A stretch of DNA of 64,000 nt from Qipengyuania vulgaris (GCA_000756795.1 CCSI01000002.1:458998-522997); one strand, 5' to 3'. Shown: positions 35,035 through 44,652, counted from the stretch's first letter. A program made the numbers and translations. Notes: generated by a model not told the origin, from the sequence alone.

Positions 35035-35413
35035 TCCCGTTCCAGGGGAAGGTCCTGATCGCCAGGCCGATTACGATCACGTGCAGCGCCTCGACGGTCA
35101 TGGGCTGCCACCAGCCGTCGTAATCTCCGACCACGATCAGGTTCACCAGACGACCGGTAAAGGCGATGGCAAACAGCGCGAGCGCGGGCCACAGCACATC
35201 GGCGCGGCGTTTCCATGCGCCGATCCCCATGGCAATCGCAGCGACCCAGAAAAACGCTGCGAAATCGCCGCGCATCGCGGAAAGCCCCATGGGCGTGGGC
35301 GATTGCAAGCCGAAGTCCATGCCCGCGGTCGCGGGGTCGACGAAGAAGCTCGCGCCGAGCGCAAGGTCGAGCAGCGCGCCGAGAGCAAGCAGGCTCGCGA
35401 GAATGAAATGCAT
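35012..35413 (-). CDS. Small membrane protein, possibly DUF4345 family
   Basis: The 133-residue protein has four hydrophobic helices, with RGDFAAFFWVAAIAMGIGA and FTGRLVNLIVVGDYDGWW between them, a pattern consistent with DUF4345-type proteins. The function is unknown. It converges with ubiB and overlaps its end. Confidence 0.6.
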   Translation of the reverse strand: MHFILASLLALGALLDLALGASFFVDPATAGMDFGLQSPTPMGLSAMRGDFAAFFWVAAIAMGIGAWKRRADVLWPALALFAIAFTGRLVNLIVVGDYDGWWQPMTVEALHVIVIGLAIRTFPWNGTSPAGPA

Positions 35414-35589
35414 GGCGAATAGTCCCCTCGTTACCGATTTCTAAACCATAGGCTGCCATGGCTACCGGTCAATTGCGCGGGGAATCGCGCTGGCAATGAC
35501 GGACAGGGGGCGCTAGCAAGCGCATCGATGACGCAATGGGAATGCACCAGCCGATCAGCGCGCACGGCGCCGCGCGACAGGAAGAAACC

Positions 35590-37353
35590 ATGAGCGGTCC
35601 CAAGATCCTGCTCGTGATCGGAGGCGGTATTGCCGCCTACAAGTCGTGCGAACTCGTGCGCCTGATCAAGAAGGCGGGCGGCGATGTCACCTGCGTGCTG
35701 ACCGAGGGCGGCCAGCAGTTCGTCACGCCCATGGCGCTCGCCGCTCTGTCCGAGAACAAGGTCTACACCTCGCTCTTCGATCTCAAGGACGAGGTCGAGA
35801 TGGGGCATATCCAGCTTTCGCGGAATGCCGACCTCGTGGTCGTCTGCCCCGCGACGGCGGACCTGCTCGCCAAGATGGCGGCGGGCATCGCGGACGATCT
35901 GGCCACCACGCTGATTCTCGCGACCGACAAGCCGGTCGTCACCGTGCCGGCGATGAATGTGCGTATGTGGGAGCATTCGGCGACCCAGCGTAACGCCGAA
36001 TGGCTGCGCCAGGCGGGCGTCACCGTGATGGACCCCGATGAAGGCGCGATGGCTTGCGGCGAATTTGGCCCCGGCCGACTGCCCGAACCCGTCGCGATCC
36101 TGCAGAAGATTGCCGAACAGCTCGACCTCGATATCGACGCTGCTGCGATCGCTCCGGCCACGCCCGCGCTCGCGCCACCTGCTCCGGAAGAGGAAGACGC
36201 GAGCGAGGAAGAGGTCGAGGCTGAAGTCCAGGCCGACGCAGGCGAGGACGAGGACATCGCCCTCGAAGCGCTCGAACCCGAGGACGAGGAAGAGCCCAAA
36301 AGCGGCCTCGGTAGCCTGCTCTCCGCAATCATCCCGCGTTCGACGGCCAAGCGCAGCCACGAGGAAATCGACGAGGAATTCGAGGATTTCGGCGACGAGG
36401 AGCCCGAGCTCGACGACGTCGAGATGCTCGACGATGCGCCGCCGGAAGAAACACCCGAATTCAAGCCCGACATGGGCGGCCTGCTGGCCAAGAAGGGTGG
36501 CGCATCCTCCGCCCCGCCGACCGACAAGGACGCGATCAACCACACGGTCGGCAAGAAGGACAAGCGCGCCGTCGCGCAGCCGATCCCCGAAGAGGTCGAA
36601 GTGCTCGAGCCGGAAAGCCCGCTCGAAGCCGATCCTCTGCATGGCCAGGCGATCTTCGACGAAGATCCCGAACACCGCCCGCTCTATGGCAAGCACGTGC
36701 TGGTCACGGCCGGCCCGACGCGCGAGCCGATCGATCCGGTACGCTACATCGCCAACCGTTCGAGCGGCAAGCAGGGCTTCGCCATTGCCGCCATGGCCGC
36801 CGCTGCCGGCGCGCGCGTCACGCTGGTTGCAGGCCCGGTCCACCTGCCGACGCCGGTCGGTGTCGACCGTATCGATGTCGAAACGGCAGAGGACATGGCC
36901 GAGGAAGTGCGCAATGCGCTGCCCGCCGATGCCGCCTTCATGGTCGCTGCCGTGGCCGACTGGAAGAGCCGCCACGTTGCTGGCGAGAAAATGAAGAAGC
37001 GCGGCTCTGCGCCGCCTGCTCTCATCCTTGCCGAGAACCCCGATATCCTCGCCGCCGTGGCTGCCGGGCGCAAGCGTCCGCATCTCCTCATCGGCTTTGC
37101 CGCCGAGACGGAAAACGTGGTCGAGAACGCCAAGTCCAAGCGCAAGCGCAAGGGCGCCGACTGGATTGTGGCAAACAATGTCGCGGGCGGCATGGGCGAA
37201 AGCGTGATGGGCGGGGACTTGAACCAAGTACACATCGTCACGCAGGGCGGGGTCGAAAGCCTGGCCGAAATGCCCAAGGAAGACGTGGCTCGCGAACTGG
37301 TGCGCCGCGCTGCCGAAGCCCTCGTGGAGCCGGAGCCCGATCCGCGTGACTGA
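35590..37353 (+). CDS. coaBC: Bifunctional phosphopantothenoylcysteine decarboxylase / phosphopantothenate-cysteine ligase with a long acidic linker
   Basis: This protein carries out two steps of coenzyme A synthesis. Residues 1 to 178 are CoaC, with the flavin-binding [11 protein letters not shown], the active-site region [11 protein letters not shown] and [12 protein letters not shown]. Residues from about 367 to 587 are CoaB, starting [20 protein letters not shown], then NRSSGKQG. Between them are about 187 residues of acidic, low-complexity sequence (residues 179 to 365, bases 36124-36684), while most CoaBC proteins have only a short join and about 400 residues. The start at 35590 follows AGGAAG; the frame is open to 35536. 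It overlaps dut by eight bases. Confidence 0.93.
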   Translation: MSGPKILLVIGGGIAAYKSCELVRLIKKAGGDVTCVLTEGGQQFVTPMALAALSENKVYTSLFDLKDEVEMGHIQLSRNADLVVVCPATADLLAKMAAGIADDLATTLILATDKPVVTVPAMNVRMWEHSATQRNAEWLRQAGVTVMDPDEGAMACGEFGPGRLPEPVAILQKIAEQLDLDIDAAAIAPATPALAPPAPEEEDASEEEVEAEVQADAGEDEDIALEALEPEDEEEPKSGLGSLLSAIIPRSTAKRSHEEIDEEFEDFGDEEPELDDVEMLDDAPPEETPEFKPDMGGLLAKKGGASSAPPTDKDAINHTVGKKDKRAVAQPIPEEVEVLEPESPLEADPLHGQAIFDEDPEHRPLYGKHVLVTAGPTREPIDPVRYIANRSSGKQGFAIAAMAAAAGARVTLVAGPVHLPTPVGVDRIDVETAEDMAEEVRNALPADAAFMVAAVADWKSRHVAGEKMKKRGSAPPALILAENPDILAAVAAGRKRPHLLIGFAAETENVVENAKSKRKRKGADWIVANNVAGGMGESVMGGDLNQVHIVTQGGVESLAEMPKEDVARELVRRAAEALVEPEPDPRD

Positions 37354-37807
37354 TACGGTCGATGTGAAGATCAAGCGCCTGCCGCACGGTCACGGGCTCG
37401 ACCTGCCCGCTTACGCCACCGACGGCGCTGCAGGCATGGATGTACTGTCCGCGGAAAGTGTCACTCTGAAGCGCGGCCAGCGCCATGCGGTCGCGACCGG
37501 CCTTTCGATGGCCATTCCGCAGGGCTACGAAATACAGGTCCGGCCCCGCTCGGGCCTTGCACTGAAGCACGGCATCACCGTGCCCAACACGCCCGGAACC
37601 ATCGACAGCGACTATCGCGGCGAGTTGAAAATAATCCTCATCAACCACGGCGATGACGATTTCGCGATAGAGCGCGGCGACCGCGTCGCGCAGCTCGTGC
37701 TCGCGCCCGTAACGCAGGCCGCATGGGAAGAGGTCGACGACCTCGATGCGACGACCCGCGGGGAAGGCGGCTTCGGTTCGACCGGCGGATACACCGAACA
37801 GCATTAA
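37346..37807 (+). CDS. dut: dUTP diphosphatase
   Basis: This 153-residue protein has the trimeric dUTPase motifs: DGAAGMDV (motif 1), [10 protein letters not shown] (motif 2), [10 protein letters not shown] (motif 3, with the catalytic Asp and the uracil-binding region), [10 protein letters not shown] (motif 4) and [10 protein letters not shown] (motif 5). It makes dUMP from dUTP. It starts with GTG inside the coaBC end. Confidence 0.96.
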   Translation: MTDTVDVKIKRLPHGHGLDLPAYATDGAAGMDVLSAESVTLKRGQRHAVATGLSMAIPQGYEIQVRPRSGLALKHGITVPNTPGTIDSDYRGELKIILINHGDDDFAIERGDRVAQLVLAPVTQAAWEEVDDLDATTRGEGGFGSTGGYTEQH

Positions 37808-37878
37808 TCTTCGGCGACATTTTCGCGCTTTTTGCTGCCACCATATATCATGCTTCCACTGTCACCGAGCATAGCAGC

Positions 37879-38439
37879 TTGGTCGTTCCAGCTGGCAGCA
37901 AAGACTGCAACTCGCGACTATTAATCGCACACCGGTATCTGCTCGGCGGTGCGGGCATCGGCACCGGAATGGCACTTACAGCGCTTTGGCGCGGGGAGCG
38001 AAGCTGGGCCGTCGTGGCAGGAGGGGCGGCAGGCGGCGTGGTCGTGGGGGCGCTGGGCTCGGCGCTGGCAAGTTACGGCTTGCGGGCGCTCACCGGGATG
38101 GAATTGGGCAGGGTTACGGGGCTGTTCGAAGGAATGGTGCTGGGGCTGGCGGCTGCAGCAGCGACGGTCGTCGCGTGGAGGCTTTCCCTCGCGCGGCCAG
38201 TGGCGGTTGTCGCAGCGCTCGTTTGTGGCGCGGGAATCGCCGCCATGACCGCCGCGGCTGGAGGGCGCTTCTACGCGACCACGCTGGCGATACTCGAATG
38301 GCGCTTCCCGCATTCGGACCTCCGCATGGCGGGGGTTGGAAGCGCGCTCGGAGAAATCGGGACCGCCACGCTCGAAGGTGCGGTCTTCGCCGCCTGCATC
38401 ACTTTCACTAACATCATCGCGAAATCGCGACAGATATGA
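37879..38439 (+). CDS. Hypothetical multi-pass membrane protein with an uncertain start
   Basis: The frame encodes up to 186 residues with about four to five hydrophobic helices (LLGGAGIGTGMALTALW, VVAGGAAGGVVVGALGSAL, LFEGMVLGLAAAAATVVAW, VAVVAALVCGAGIAAMTAAA). No ATG occurs near the natural beginning; the TTG at 37879 and the ATG at 37969 are candidates, and the frame runs upstream into dut. It may be a shortened remnant of a larger membrane protein. I do not recognise the family. Confidence 0.45.
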   Translation: MVVPAGSKDCNSRLLIAHRYLLGGAGIGTGMALTALWRGERSWAVVAGGAAGGVVVGALGSALASYGLRALTGMELGRVTGLFEGMVLGLAAAAATVVAWRLSLARPVAVVAALVCGAGIAAMTAAAGGRFYATTLAILEWRFPHSDLRMAGVGSALGEIGTATLEGAVFAACITFTNIIAKSRQI

Positions 38440-38441
38440 AA

Positions 38442-38469
38442 AAGGGCGGCCCGATCCTTGGCCGCCCTT
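38442..38469 (-). terminator. Terminator of the DUF4136 lipoprotein gene
   Basis: A perfect ten-pair stem (AAGGGCGGCC with GGCCGCCCTT) is followed on the minus strand by TTTTTCAT. It lies 30 bases after the stop of the gene at 38500-39246, and could also act on the opposite strand. Confidence 0.75.
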
Positions 38470-38499
38470 CTCGTGTTTCCCGTCCGGGGTTCGTCCGGC

Positions 38500-39246
38500 T
38501 TACCGCACGCGGCGGACCGTGTTCTCGTCTTCCGGTTTGACCGTAATGCGCACCGTCTCGCCCGAATTGCCGGGGAAATCGGTGAACATGGCTTCGACCA
38601 GGTTCGGCACGAGGTACTGCAGGCGGTTCGAGCGCGACAGGGCCTGCGCCTTGCCTTCGAACAGGCGCTCGCCAGTGGCGGCGCGGTCGATCTTCATCTC
38701 GATTCCGCTGGTGTAGACCGTGTAGCTGCGAACTTCCGGGCCACCCATCCACGGGTCGTAGAAGCCGTAGCCCCAGGGCCGTCCGGCATAGCCGACGCGC
38801 ACGATGCGGCCATCGCGGGTGCGGACATAGCGCGGGCGGTAATAGGGCGAACGATGCCCGTAATATCCCATGCGGCCATAGGCACGCCACGGCGAATAGA
38901 ACGGGTCGTGCATGCCGGTGGTGCGCACACGCTCGCGGCCTTCATCGACACCGTAGTCGAAACGGACGAGCAGCGTGGCATCCTCGGGCGAGGCAGCCTG
39001 CGCATAGCCGAGACGAGCCATCTGCTCTTCGACATGGTCGGCATATTGCGCGAATTCGAGACCGCCGGCGAGGCTCGGGTCCTCGGCGACGACGGCAAAG
39101 CTTTCACCCTGTGGGGCGGGAAGCTGCGTCTTGAAGCGCGATACGTCGGCGTTGAAGCCGGTGGTACAGGCGGCAAGGCCTGCCAAAATCATCGGTACGG
39201 AGGCCAGTTTGAGAGTGCGCCCCCAACCCTTTGCACGGGTAGTCAT
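38500..39246 (-). CDS. DUF4136-like lipoprotein
   Basis: The 248-residue protein has a signal peptide with lipobox (ILAGLAACTTGFNADVSRF) and resembles DUF4136 envelope lipoproteins: the opening strand region FNADVSRFKT, a Tyr/Arg/Gly-rich central stretch (GYYGHRSPYYRPRYVR) and IEMKIDRAATGERLFEGKAQ near the end. The start at 39246 begins the signal peptide, although the frame is open to 39456. The function is unknown. Confidence 0.7.
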   Translation of the reverse strand: MTTRAKGWGRTLKLASVPMILAGLAACTTGFNADVSRFKTQLPAPQGESFAVVAEDPSLAGGLEFAQYADHVEEQMARLGYAQAASPEDATLLVRFDYGVDEGRERVRTTGMHDPFYSPWRAYGRMGYYGHRSPYYRPRYVRTRDGRIVRVGYAGRPWGYGFYDPWMGGPEVRSYTVYTSGIEMKIDRAATGERLFEGKAQALSRSNRLQYLVPNLVEAMFTDFPGNSGETVRITVKPEDENTVRRVR

Positions 39247-39512
39247 AACTCTTGGTCCTTTCGCTTCGTACCTGGCACTTCCGCGGGAGTGCGAAAACAC
39301 TTGTAGCACGAATTGTCGTAACTGTCGCCGAACGCCGTTTCCCCAAGACATTCTTCCAGCGAATGACCATGGTTTTAGGGATTGGGCCATGAACCCGCTT
39401 TGAATATGCGGATTCACATTTGTTTCACCGCAGGGCGAGGGTTGTGCGCCACGCATTCGAGCGGCTAAAGGTCCGCCGATTCCAAACCCATTTCAGGCGG
39501 CAAAGACGACCC

Positions 39513-40259
39513 ATGGCAGGCCATTCCAAGTTTAAGAACATCATGCATCGCAAGGGTGCGCAGGACAAGAAGCGTTCCAACCTCTTCTCCAAGCTGAGCC
39601 GCGAAATCACCGTGGCAGCGAAGATGGGCATGCCCGACCCGGACATGAACCCGCGCCTGCGCCTTGCGGTCAACAACGCCAAGTCGCAGTCGATGCCCAA
39701 GGACAATATCCAGCGCGCCATCGACAAGGCGACCAGCGGCGACGACGAGAATTTCGAGGAAGTGCGCTACGAAGGCTATGGCCCGGGCGGCAGCGCGATT
39801 ATCGTCGAAACGCTGACCGACAACCGCAACCGCACCGCCACTGCCGTGCGCACCGCTTTCTCGAAGAACGGCGGCAATCTCGGCACCGAAGGCAGCGTCC
39901 AGCACGGCTTCGAACGCCTCGGTTTCATCCTCTATCCGGCCGATGCGGGTGACGAGGAGAAGGTCCTCGAGGCCGCCATGGAAGCGGGCGCCGAAGACAT
40001 CACCTCGACCGATGACGGCCATGAAATCTGGACCGCGGCAGACGACCTCCACCAGGTCGCAGGCGACCTCGAGAAGACGCTGGGCGAGGCGGAGACCGTG
40101 AAGCTTGCGTGGAAGCCCAACATCACCGTCGACATGGATGAGAAGAACGCCGGCACGCTCCTCAAGCTCATCGATGCGCTCGAAGACGATGACGATGTCC
40201 AGACCGTCTGGGGCAATTACGACATCTCCGACGAGGTGATGGACAAGGTGGGCGCATAA
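39513..40259 (+). CDS. yebC: YebC/PmpR-family (TACO1-like) protein
   Basis: The 248-residue protein starts [22 protein letters not shown] and has [42 protein letters not shown] and [16 protein letters not shown], all characteristic of YebC. It was named a transcriptional regulator, but recent work links the family to ribosome function at difficult sequences. ruvC follows, as is common. The start is set by the universally conserved MAGHS N-terminus. Confidence 0.96.
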   Translation: MAGHSKFKNIMHRKGAQDKKRSNLFSKLSREITVAAKMGMPDPDMNPRLRLAVNNAKSQSMPKDNIQRAIDKATSGDDENFEEVRYEGYGPGGSAIIVETLTDNRNRTATAVRTAFSKNGGNLGTEGSVQHGFERLGFILYPADAGDEEKVLEAAMEAGAEDITSTDDGHEIWTAADDLHQVAGDLEKTLGEAETVKLAWKPNITVDMDEKNAGTLLKLIDALEDDDDVQTVWGNYDISDEVMDKVGA

Positions 40260-40262
40260 GGC

Positions 40263-40358
40263 GTGAAGCCGGGCGAATGGGCACTGGCCATTCTGCTCGG
40301 CAGCGCTTTCCTGCTCGCCATCGCATGGCGGCTGGGTTGGCTCATAGGCCTGCAATGA
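40263..40358 (+). CDS. Possible small membrane protein, 31 residues
   Basis: A GTG three bases after the yebC stop opens a 31-residue frame with a short head (MKPGEW) and a single hydrophobic helix (ALAILLGSAFLLAIAW). It lies between yebC and ruvC on the same strand, with 13 bases to ruvC. The ribosome binding site is weak. The evidence is only its hydrophobic pattern and tight spacing. Confidence 0.4.
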   Translation: MKPGEWALAILLGSAFLLAIAWRLGWLIGLQ

Positions 40359-40371
40359 GAGAGGCGCTGCG

Positions 40372-40854
40372 ATGATTATCCTCGGCCTCGACCCCTCTCT
40401 CAGCTGCACCGGCTGGGGAATAATCCGCGCCGAGGGTTCGCGCATCACCCACATCGCCAACGGTCAAATGCCGACCGACGCCAAGGCCCCGATGACTGAT
40501 CGGCTGGCGGCACTGCAGCAGGCCCTGGCCGCCGTCATCGCCGCGCATTCGCCCGACCGCGCCGCGGCGGAAGAGGTCTTCGTCAACAAGAACCCGCAAT
40601 CGACGCTCAAACTCGCTCAGGCGCGCGGGGCTGTGCTCGCTGCCTGCGGGAACGCGGGACTGACCGTGAACGAACACGCCGCGCGATTGGTCAAGAAGGC
40701 CGTCGTCGGCACCGGCGGGGCCGACAAGACACAGGTGCAGGCCATGCTCAAGATCCTGCTGCCGGGCGCGAAGATAGCCGGTGCCGATGCCGCAGACGCG
40801 CTCGCCGTGGCTATCGCCGATGCGCATCTTTCCTACGCGCCGGGTGCGCGCTAG
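40372..40854 (+). CDS. ruvC: Crossover junction endodeoxyribonuclease RuvC
   Basis: The 160-residue protein begins MIILGLDPSLSCTGWG with the first catalytic Asp, has AAEEVFVNKNPQSTLKLAQARG with the conserved Glu, and DAADALAVAIADAH with the C-terminal catalytic acids. It resolves Holliday junctions. No ruvA or ruvB follows here. Confidence 0.96.
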   Translation: MIILGLDPSLSCTGWGIIRAEGSRITHIANGQMPTDAKAPMTDRLAALQQALAAVIAAHSPDRAAAEEVFVNKNPQSTLKLAQARGAVLAACGNAGLTVNEHAARLVKKAVVGTGGADKTQVQAMLKILLPGAKIAGADAADALAVAIADAHLSYAPGAR

Positions 40855-40973
40855 GCCTTGGCCAAAGCGACGCGGCGACAGCCCGAAACCGGCAGTTTCG
40901 CGCCAAGTTCCGACCCTCGCGCTTTATTGCGCTGGACCGTGTTCCATCTGTTCCATCCTGTAGGACCGCAAAA

Positions 40974-41321
40974 ATGACCATCCATGTTTACGGCATCCCC
41001 AATTGCGACACCGTCAAGAAGGCGCGCAAGTGGGTCGACGCGAATGGCCTCGAATACACCTTCCACGACTACAAGAAGGAAGGCGCGGATGCAGGCAAGC
41101 TTGCTTCGTGGAGCGATGCGGCGGGCTGGGAGGCGCTGCTCAACAAGCGCGGCACGACCTTCCGCAAGCTCGACGACGCCGAAAAAGCGGATTTGAACCA
41201 AGAAAAGGCGATTGCCTTGATGCTGCAACATCCGAGCATGATCAAACGCCCGGTCGTCGAATACGATGGAGGGATCCTGGTCGGCTTCAGCGAGGATGCG
41301 TGGAGCGCGGCGCTTCAGTAG
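40974..41321 (+). CDS. ArsC/Spx-family reductase-like protein (YffB type)
   Basis: The 115-residue protein begins MTIHVYGIPNCDTVKKARKW, with the single Cys of the YffB/Spx-like branch of the arsenate-reductase fold, and has PSMIKRPVVEYDGGILVGFSEDAW near the C-terminus. It lacks a clear link to arsenic: no arsenic-resistance gene is nearby. Its 3' end overlaps the small gene at 41315-41482 on the other strand by seven bases. Confidence 0.85.
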   Translation: MTIHVYGIPNCDTVKKARKWVDANGLEYTFHDYKKEGADAGKLASWSDAAGWEALLNKRGTTFRKLDDAEKADLNQEKAIALMLQHPSMIKRPVVEYDGGILVGFSEDAWSAALQ

Positions 41322-41482
41322 CCGCTTTCCTGGCCCCAATCGTGGTTGTCACCCGCGGTGAGACCGCGCGCGCCTTCGTTGGACGAACTGGTAATGTGAT
41401 GCTTGATAGTGCCGAAGTCATTGCCCGACCCGTATATCAGGCCGACCACAATGGCTGCGCCGAGGAGGAGCTTCTTGAACAT
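41315..41482 (-). CDS. Small hypothetical exported or membrane-anchored protein
   Basis: A 55-residue protein with one N-terminal hydrophobic helix (MFKKLLLGAAIVVGLIYGSG) and a polar tail with TIKHHITSSSNEGARG. Its ATG shares the sequence CATG at 41480-41483 with the ATG of the glycerophosphodiesterase on the opposite strand. The upstream sequence shows no clear ribosome binding site. The function is unknown. Confidence 0.5.
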   Translation of the reverse strand: MFKKLLLGAAIVVGLIYGSGNDFGTIKHHITSSSNEGARGLTAGDNHDWGQESGY

Positions 41483-42578
41483 GACGCCGTATTTTGCGCG
41501 ATTCGTCCTTAAGGTTTCCCTAATTCTCGCCCTTACCGCGGGCGGCACGGCTGTTAACGCTGAGGGGTTCCTGGTCATCGCCCATCGTGGTGCCAGCGGG
41601 GAACGTCCGGAGCATACTTTGGCCGCCTATGAGCGCGCCATCGACCAGGGCGCGGACTATATCGAACCGGACCTCGTAGTGACCAAGGACCTGGTGCTGG
41701 TGGCGCGTCACGAAAACGAGCTTTCGGACACGACCGATGTCGGTTCACGGGAGGAGTTCGCTGACCGCAGGCGATCCAAGACCATAGACGGCAGTTTGGT
41801 CAGCGGCTGGTTTGCCGAGGACTTCACCCTCGCCGAACTGCGCACCTTGCGCGCTAAGGAGCGGTTGCCTGGATCGCGCCCTGCCAATGCGCGTTTCGAC
41901 GGGCTTTATGCCATCCCGACCTTTGAAGAAATCATCCGCCTCGTGCGCGCGAAGGAAGCGGAAACGGGGCGGACCATCGGTCTTTACCCCGAGCTCAAGC
42001 ACCCCAATTTCCTGCTGCAGGAAGCCGGTATCGACAGTGTCAACCTGTTGGTGACGGCCTTGCGCGCGGCAGACCTCGACGATGCCGATGACGCAGTGTT
42101 CGTCCAGAGCTTCGAAATCGCGCCGCTGCGCCGTCTCGACCAGCTGATCGATGTGCCGCTGGTCCAGCTCGTAAAGGCCAGCGGGGGCCCCGCCGACGAG
42201 CCGGATATGCGCTACGCCGATATGGTGAGCCCCAGCGGACTGGCACGCATCGCGAGTTATGCCGACGCACTGGGCGCGGATATCCGCATGGTCGTCTCGC
42301 CCGATGGTGCAGAAACAGCTTTGGTGGCTGATGCATCGCGCGCAGGCCTTGCTGTCCATGCTTGGACGCTTCGCGAGGAAAACGGCTTCCTGCCACCTGC
42401 GCTAAGGACGTCGGACGACGAGACCGAACATGGCTGCACGGATTTGTTGCAGGACCGTCTCGTACAGGCAGGCGTGGCGGGTATCTTTGTCGACAGCCCG
42501 GCCGCGGCCATCGCGAGGCGCGACAGCGGGTTCAGGTCCTGCGCGCGTGCATGGCTGCCTAGCTTGCCCGTGCAGTGA
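41481..42578 (+). CDS. Glycerophosphodiester phosphodiesterase, exported
   Basis: The 365-residue protein has a signal peptide (VLKVSLILALTAGGTAVNAE) and then a GDPD barrel: IAHRGASGERPEHTLAAYERAI with the catalytic His and Arg, and the metal-binding EPDLVVTKDLVLVARHENEL. GLYPELKHPNF carries the third acidic ligand. It hydrolyses glycerophosphodiesters in the periplasm. GGAGGAG lies nine bases before the ATG at 41481, and this starts the signal peptide. Its end overlaps ubiG by 20 bases. Confidence 0.9.
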   Translation: MTPYFARFVLKVSLILALTAGGTAVNAEGFLVIAHRGASGERPEHTLAAYERAIDQGADYIEPDLVVTKDLVLVARHENELSDTTDVGSREEFADRRRSKTIDGSLVSGWFAEDFTLAELRTLRAKERLPGSRPANARFDGLYAIPTFEEIIRLVRAKEAETGRTIGLYPELKHPNFLLQEAGIDSVNLLVTALRAADLDDADDAVFVQSFEIAPLRRLDQLIDVPLVQLVKASGGPADEPDMRYADMVSPSGLARIASYADALGADIRMVVSPDGAETALVADASRAGLAVHAWTLREENGFLPPALRTSDDETEHGCTDLLQDRLVQAGVAGIFVDSPAAAIARRDSGFRSCARAWLPSLPVQ

Positions 42579-43317
42579 CGATGTAGTTCAATGAAAGGTC
42601 TTCCGAGAGGTGGAGGCCCTTCATCGGCGAAAAGGCAATGCCTTTGGGGGTGCTCATGTCGAGACCCGCCTGGCCAAGGATATCGCCCAGTTCCTCTGGC
42701 GTTATAAAATCGTCCCAGTGATGCGTTCCGCGCGGGATGAGGCCAATCCCCTCGGCTGCCCCGATCATCAGCGCGCGGCTGCGCACGGTGCGGTTCGGGG
42801 TCGAGAGGACCATCAGTCCGCCCGGCGCGAGGCGCGCTGCGAGTTCGTCGGCGAAAGCCTGTTTGTCGGCGACATGCTCGATGACCTCCATCGCGGTGAC
42901 GAGGTCGAAGCGGCCGATGTCATGGCTTGCCAGCTCGCCCGCCATGTAGCGGATGTCGAGACCCGAGCGCGTCGCATGGAGGGCGGCAGCGGCGGTATTC
43001 TCGGGCGCGGCATCGACGCCGGTCACCTCGGCCCCGAGCCTTGCCAGCGGTTCGCACAGGAGCCCCGCACCGCAGCCGACGTCGAGCGCGGTCTTGCCCG
43101 CGAGCGGCTTCACATTGCGCACATCGCCCGCCCAATGCAGGTCGATGGCCTCGCGCAGGAATTTCAGGCGCACCGGGTTGAGCTTGTGGAGCATGGCGGA
43201 GGAGCCCTTCGGGTCCCACCAGTCCGCCGCGAGCTTGCCGAAATGCGCGGCCTCATCGGGCCGGATCGTTTGGCCGGTGTAAGTATTGCTTTGACGGCTC
43301 GTGGTTGCATCGCTCAT
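42559..43317 (-). CDS. ubiG: Ubiquinone biosynthesis O-methyltransferase UbiG
   Basis: The 252-residue protein has UbiG signatures: DEAAHFGKLAADWWDPKGSSAMLHKLNPVRL near the N-terminus, LDVGCGAGLLCEPLARLGAEVTGVD as SAM-binding motif I near residue 78, AMEVIEHV and HHWDDFITPEEL. It O-methylates two intermediates of ubiquinone synthesis. It converges with the phosphodiesterase gene and is divergent from lysC. Confidence 0.95.
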   Translation of the reverse strand: MSDATTSRQSNTYTGQTIRPDEAAHFGKLAADWWDPKGSSAMLHKLNPVRLKFLREAIDLHWAGDVRNVKPLAGKTALDVGCGAGLLCEPLARLGAEVTGVDAAPENTAAAALHATRSGLDIRYMAGELASHDIGRFDLVTAMEVIEHVADKQAFADELAARLAPGGLMVLSTPNRTVRSRALMIGAAEGIGLIPRGTHHWDDFITPEELGDILGQAGLDMSTPKGIAFSPMKGLHLSEDLSLNYIVTARAS

Positions 43318-43370
43318 GCCGCGTGGCTAGCAGCCTCAAGGCAGTCATTCCAGCACGGAGAATTCCCCGC

Positions 43371-44651
43371 TTGGCCCGTATCGTGATGAAATTCGGCGGC
43401 ACCTCCATGGCGGGGACCGAACGCATTCGCCGCGTCGCCAATATCGTGCGCAAGCAGGCGGCGGGCGGCAACGAAGTCGCGGTCGTCGTCAGCGCCATGG
43501 CGGGCGAGACCGACCGGCTGGTCAATTTCTGCCGCGAGGCGAACGCGCTTTACGACCCCGCCGAATACGACGTGGTGGTCGCGAGCGGTGAGCAGGTCAC
43601 CTCGGGCCTGCTGGCTCTCACGCTGCAATCTCTTGGGTGCAAGGCGCGCAGCTGGCTTGGCTGGCAACTTCCTGTCCGCACCATCGAAGCGCATGCCAAG
43701 GCGCGGATAGCGGACATCGATGGTGACGACCTCACGGCTTCTATGGAATCAGGCGAAATCGCGGTCATTCCCGGCTTCCAGGGGCTGTCCGACGATGGGC
43801 GTATCACGACGCTGGGGCGCGGAGGCTCGGACACTTCGGCGGTCGCCGTGGCGGCGGCGGTCAGGGCCGACCGCTGCGACATCTACACCGATGTCGACGG
43901 GGTCTACACGACCGACCCGCGCATCGTCGCCAAGGCGCGCAAGCTGAAGGCGGTGACGTATGAGGAAATGCTCGAACTGGCGAGCGTGGGGGCCAAAGTG
44001 CTGCAGACCCGCAGCGTCGGGCTAGCCATGAAAGAGGGCGTGCGCGTGCAGGTCCTCTCCAGCTTCGTGGGCGACGATGCTGTCCCCGCAGACGAACTTC
44101 CGGGCACGATGATCGTGTCGGAAGAGGAAATGAACGAATTGGTGGAGAAGGGCCTCGTGGAACGCCAGCACGTAACGGGCATCGCGCATGACAAGAACGA
44201 AGCAAAGGTGATCCTCACCCGCGTGCCCGACAAGCCGGGCGCGGTGGCGCATATCTTCGAGCCGCTCGCTAAGGCCAGCATCAATGTCGACATGATCATC
44301 CAGAACGTCGGCCGCGACAAGGGCGAGACCGACGTGACCTTCACCGTGCCGCAGGCCGACCTCGCCCGCGCGCAGGCGCTGCTCGAGGACAAGCGTGATG
44401 ACATCGGTTTCAACCGCCTCATCACCGACAGCAAGATTGCCAAGATCTCGGTCGTCGGCGTGGGCATGAAGAGCCATGCGGGTGTCGCGGCTACGATGTT
44501 CCAGGCTTTGGCCGACCGCGGCATCAACATCCAGGCCATCACGACGTCCGAGATCAAGGTCAGCGTGATGATCGACGAGGACGAAACCGAACTTGCGGTG
44601 CGCGTGCTGCACACGGCCTATGGCCTCGATGCAGCCGACGAGGCGGCTTAG
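43371..44651 (+). CDS. lysC: Aspartate kinase
   Basis: The 426-residue protein has the kinase signature VMKFGGTSMAG at the start, GRGGSDTSAVAVAAAV near residue 145, DVDGVYTTDPR and two ACT domains from about residue 265 (TRVPDKPGAVAHIFEPLAK) and 345 (ISVVGVGMKSHAGVAATMF). It phosphorylates aspartate for lysine, threonine and methionine synthesis and is likely feedback-regulated. I chose the TTG at 43371, which yields the usual MARIVMKFGG start; CGGAG precedes it. The frame is open back to 43305. Confidence 0.95.
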   Translation: MARIVMKFGGTSMAGTERIRRVANIVRKQAAGGNEVAVVVSAMAGETDRLVNFCREANALYDPAEYDVVVASGEQVTSGLLALTLQSLGCKARSWLGWQLPVRTIEAHAKARIADIDGDDLTASMESGEIAVIPGFQGLSDDGRITTLGRGGSDTSAVAVAAAVRADRCDIYTDVDGVYTTDPRIVAKARKLKAVTYEEMLELASVGAKVLQTRSVGLAMKEGVRVQVLSSFVGDDAVPADELPGTMIVSEEEMNELVEKGLVERQHVTGIAHDKNEAKVILTRVPDKPGAVAHIFEPLAKASINVDMIIQNVGRDKGETDVTFTVPQADLARAQALLEDKRDDIGFNRLITDSKIAKISVVGVGMKSHAGVAATMFQALADRGINIQAITTSEIKVSVMIDEDETELAVRVLHTAYGLDAADEAA

Positions 44652-44652
44652 C

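Noticed and set aside
35431..37374. Open frame of 647 codons antisense to coaBC
   Set aside because: It is the shadow of the acidic linker and both coenzyme A domains; no start with a ribosome binding site and no family pattern.
41315..41482. Toxin-antitoxin function for the small protein
   Set aside because: There is no partner gene and no toxin or antitoxin pattern; it is only a short helix-anchored peptide.
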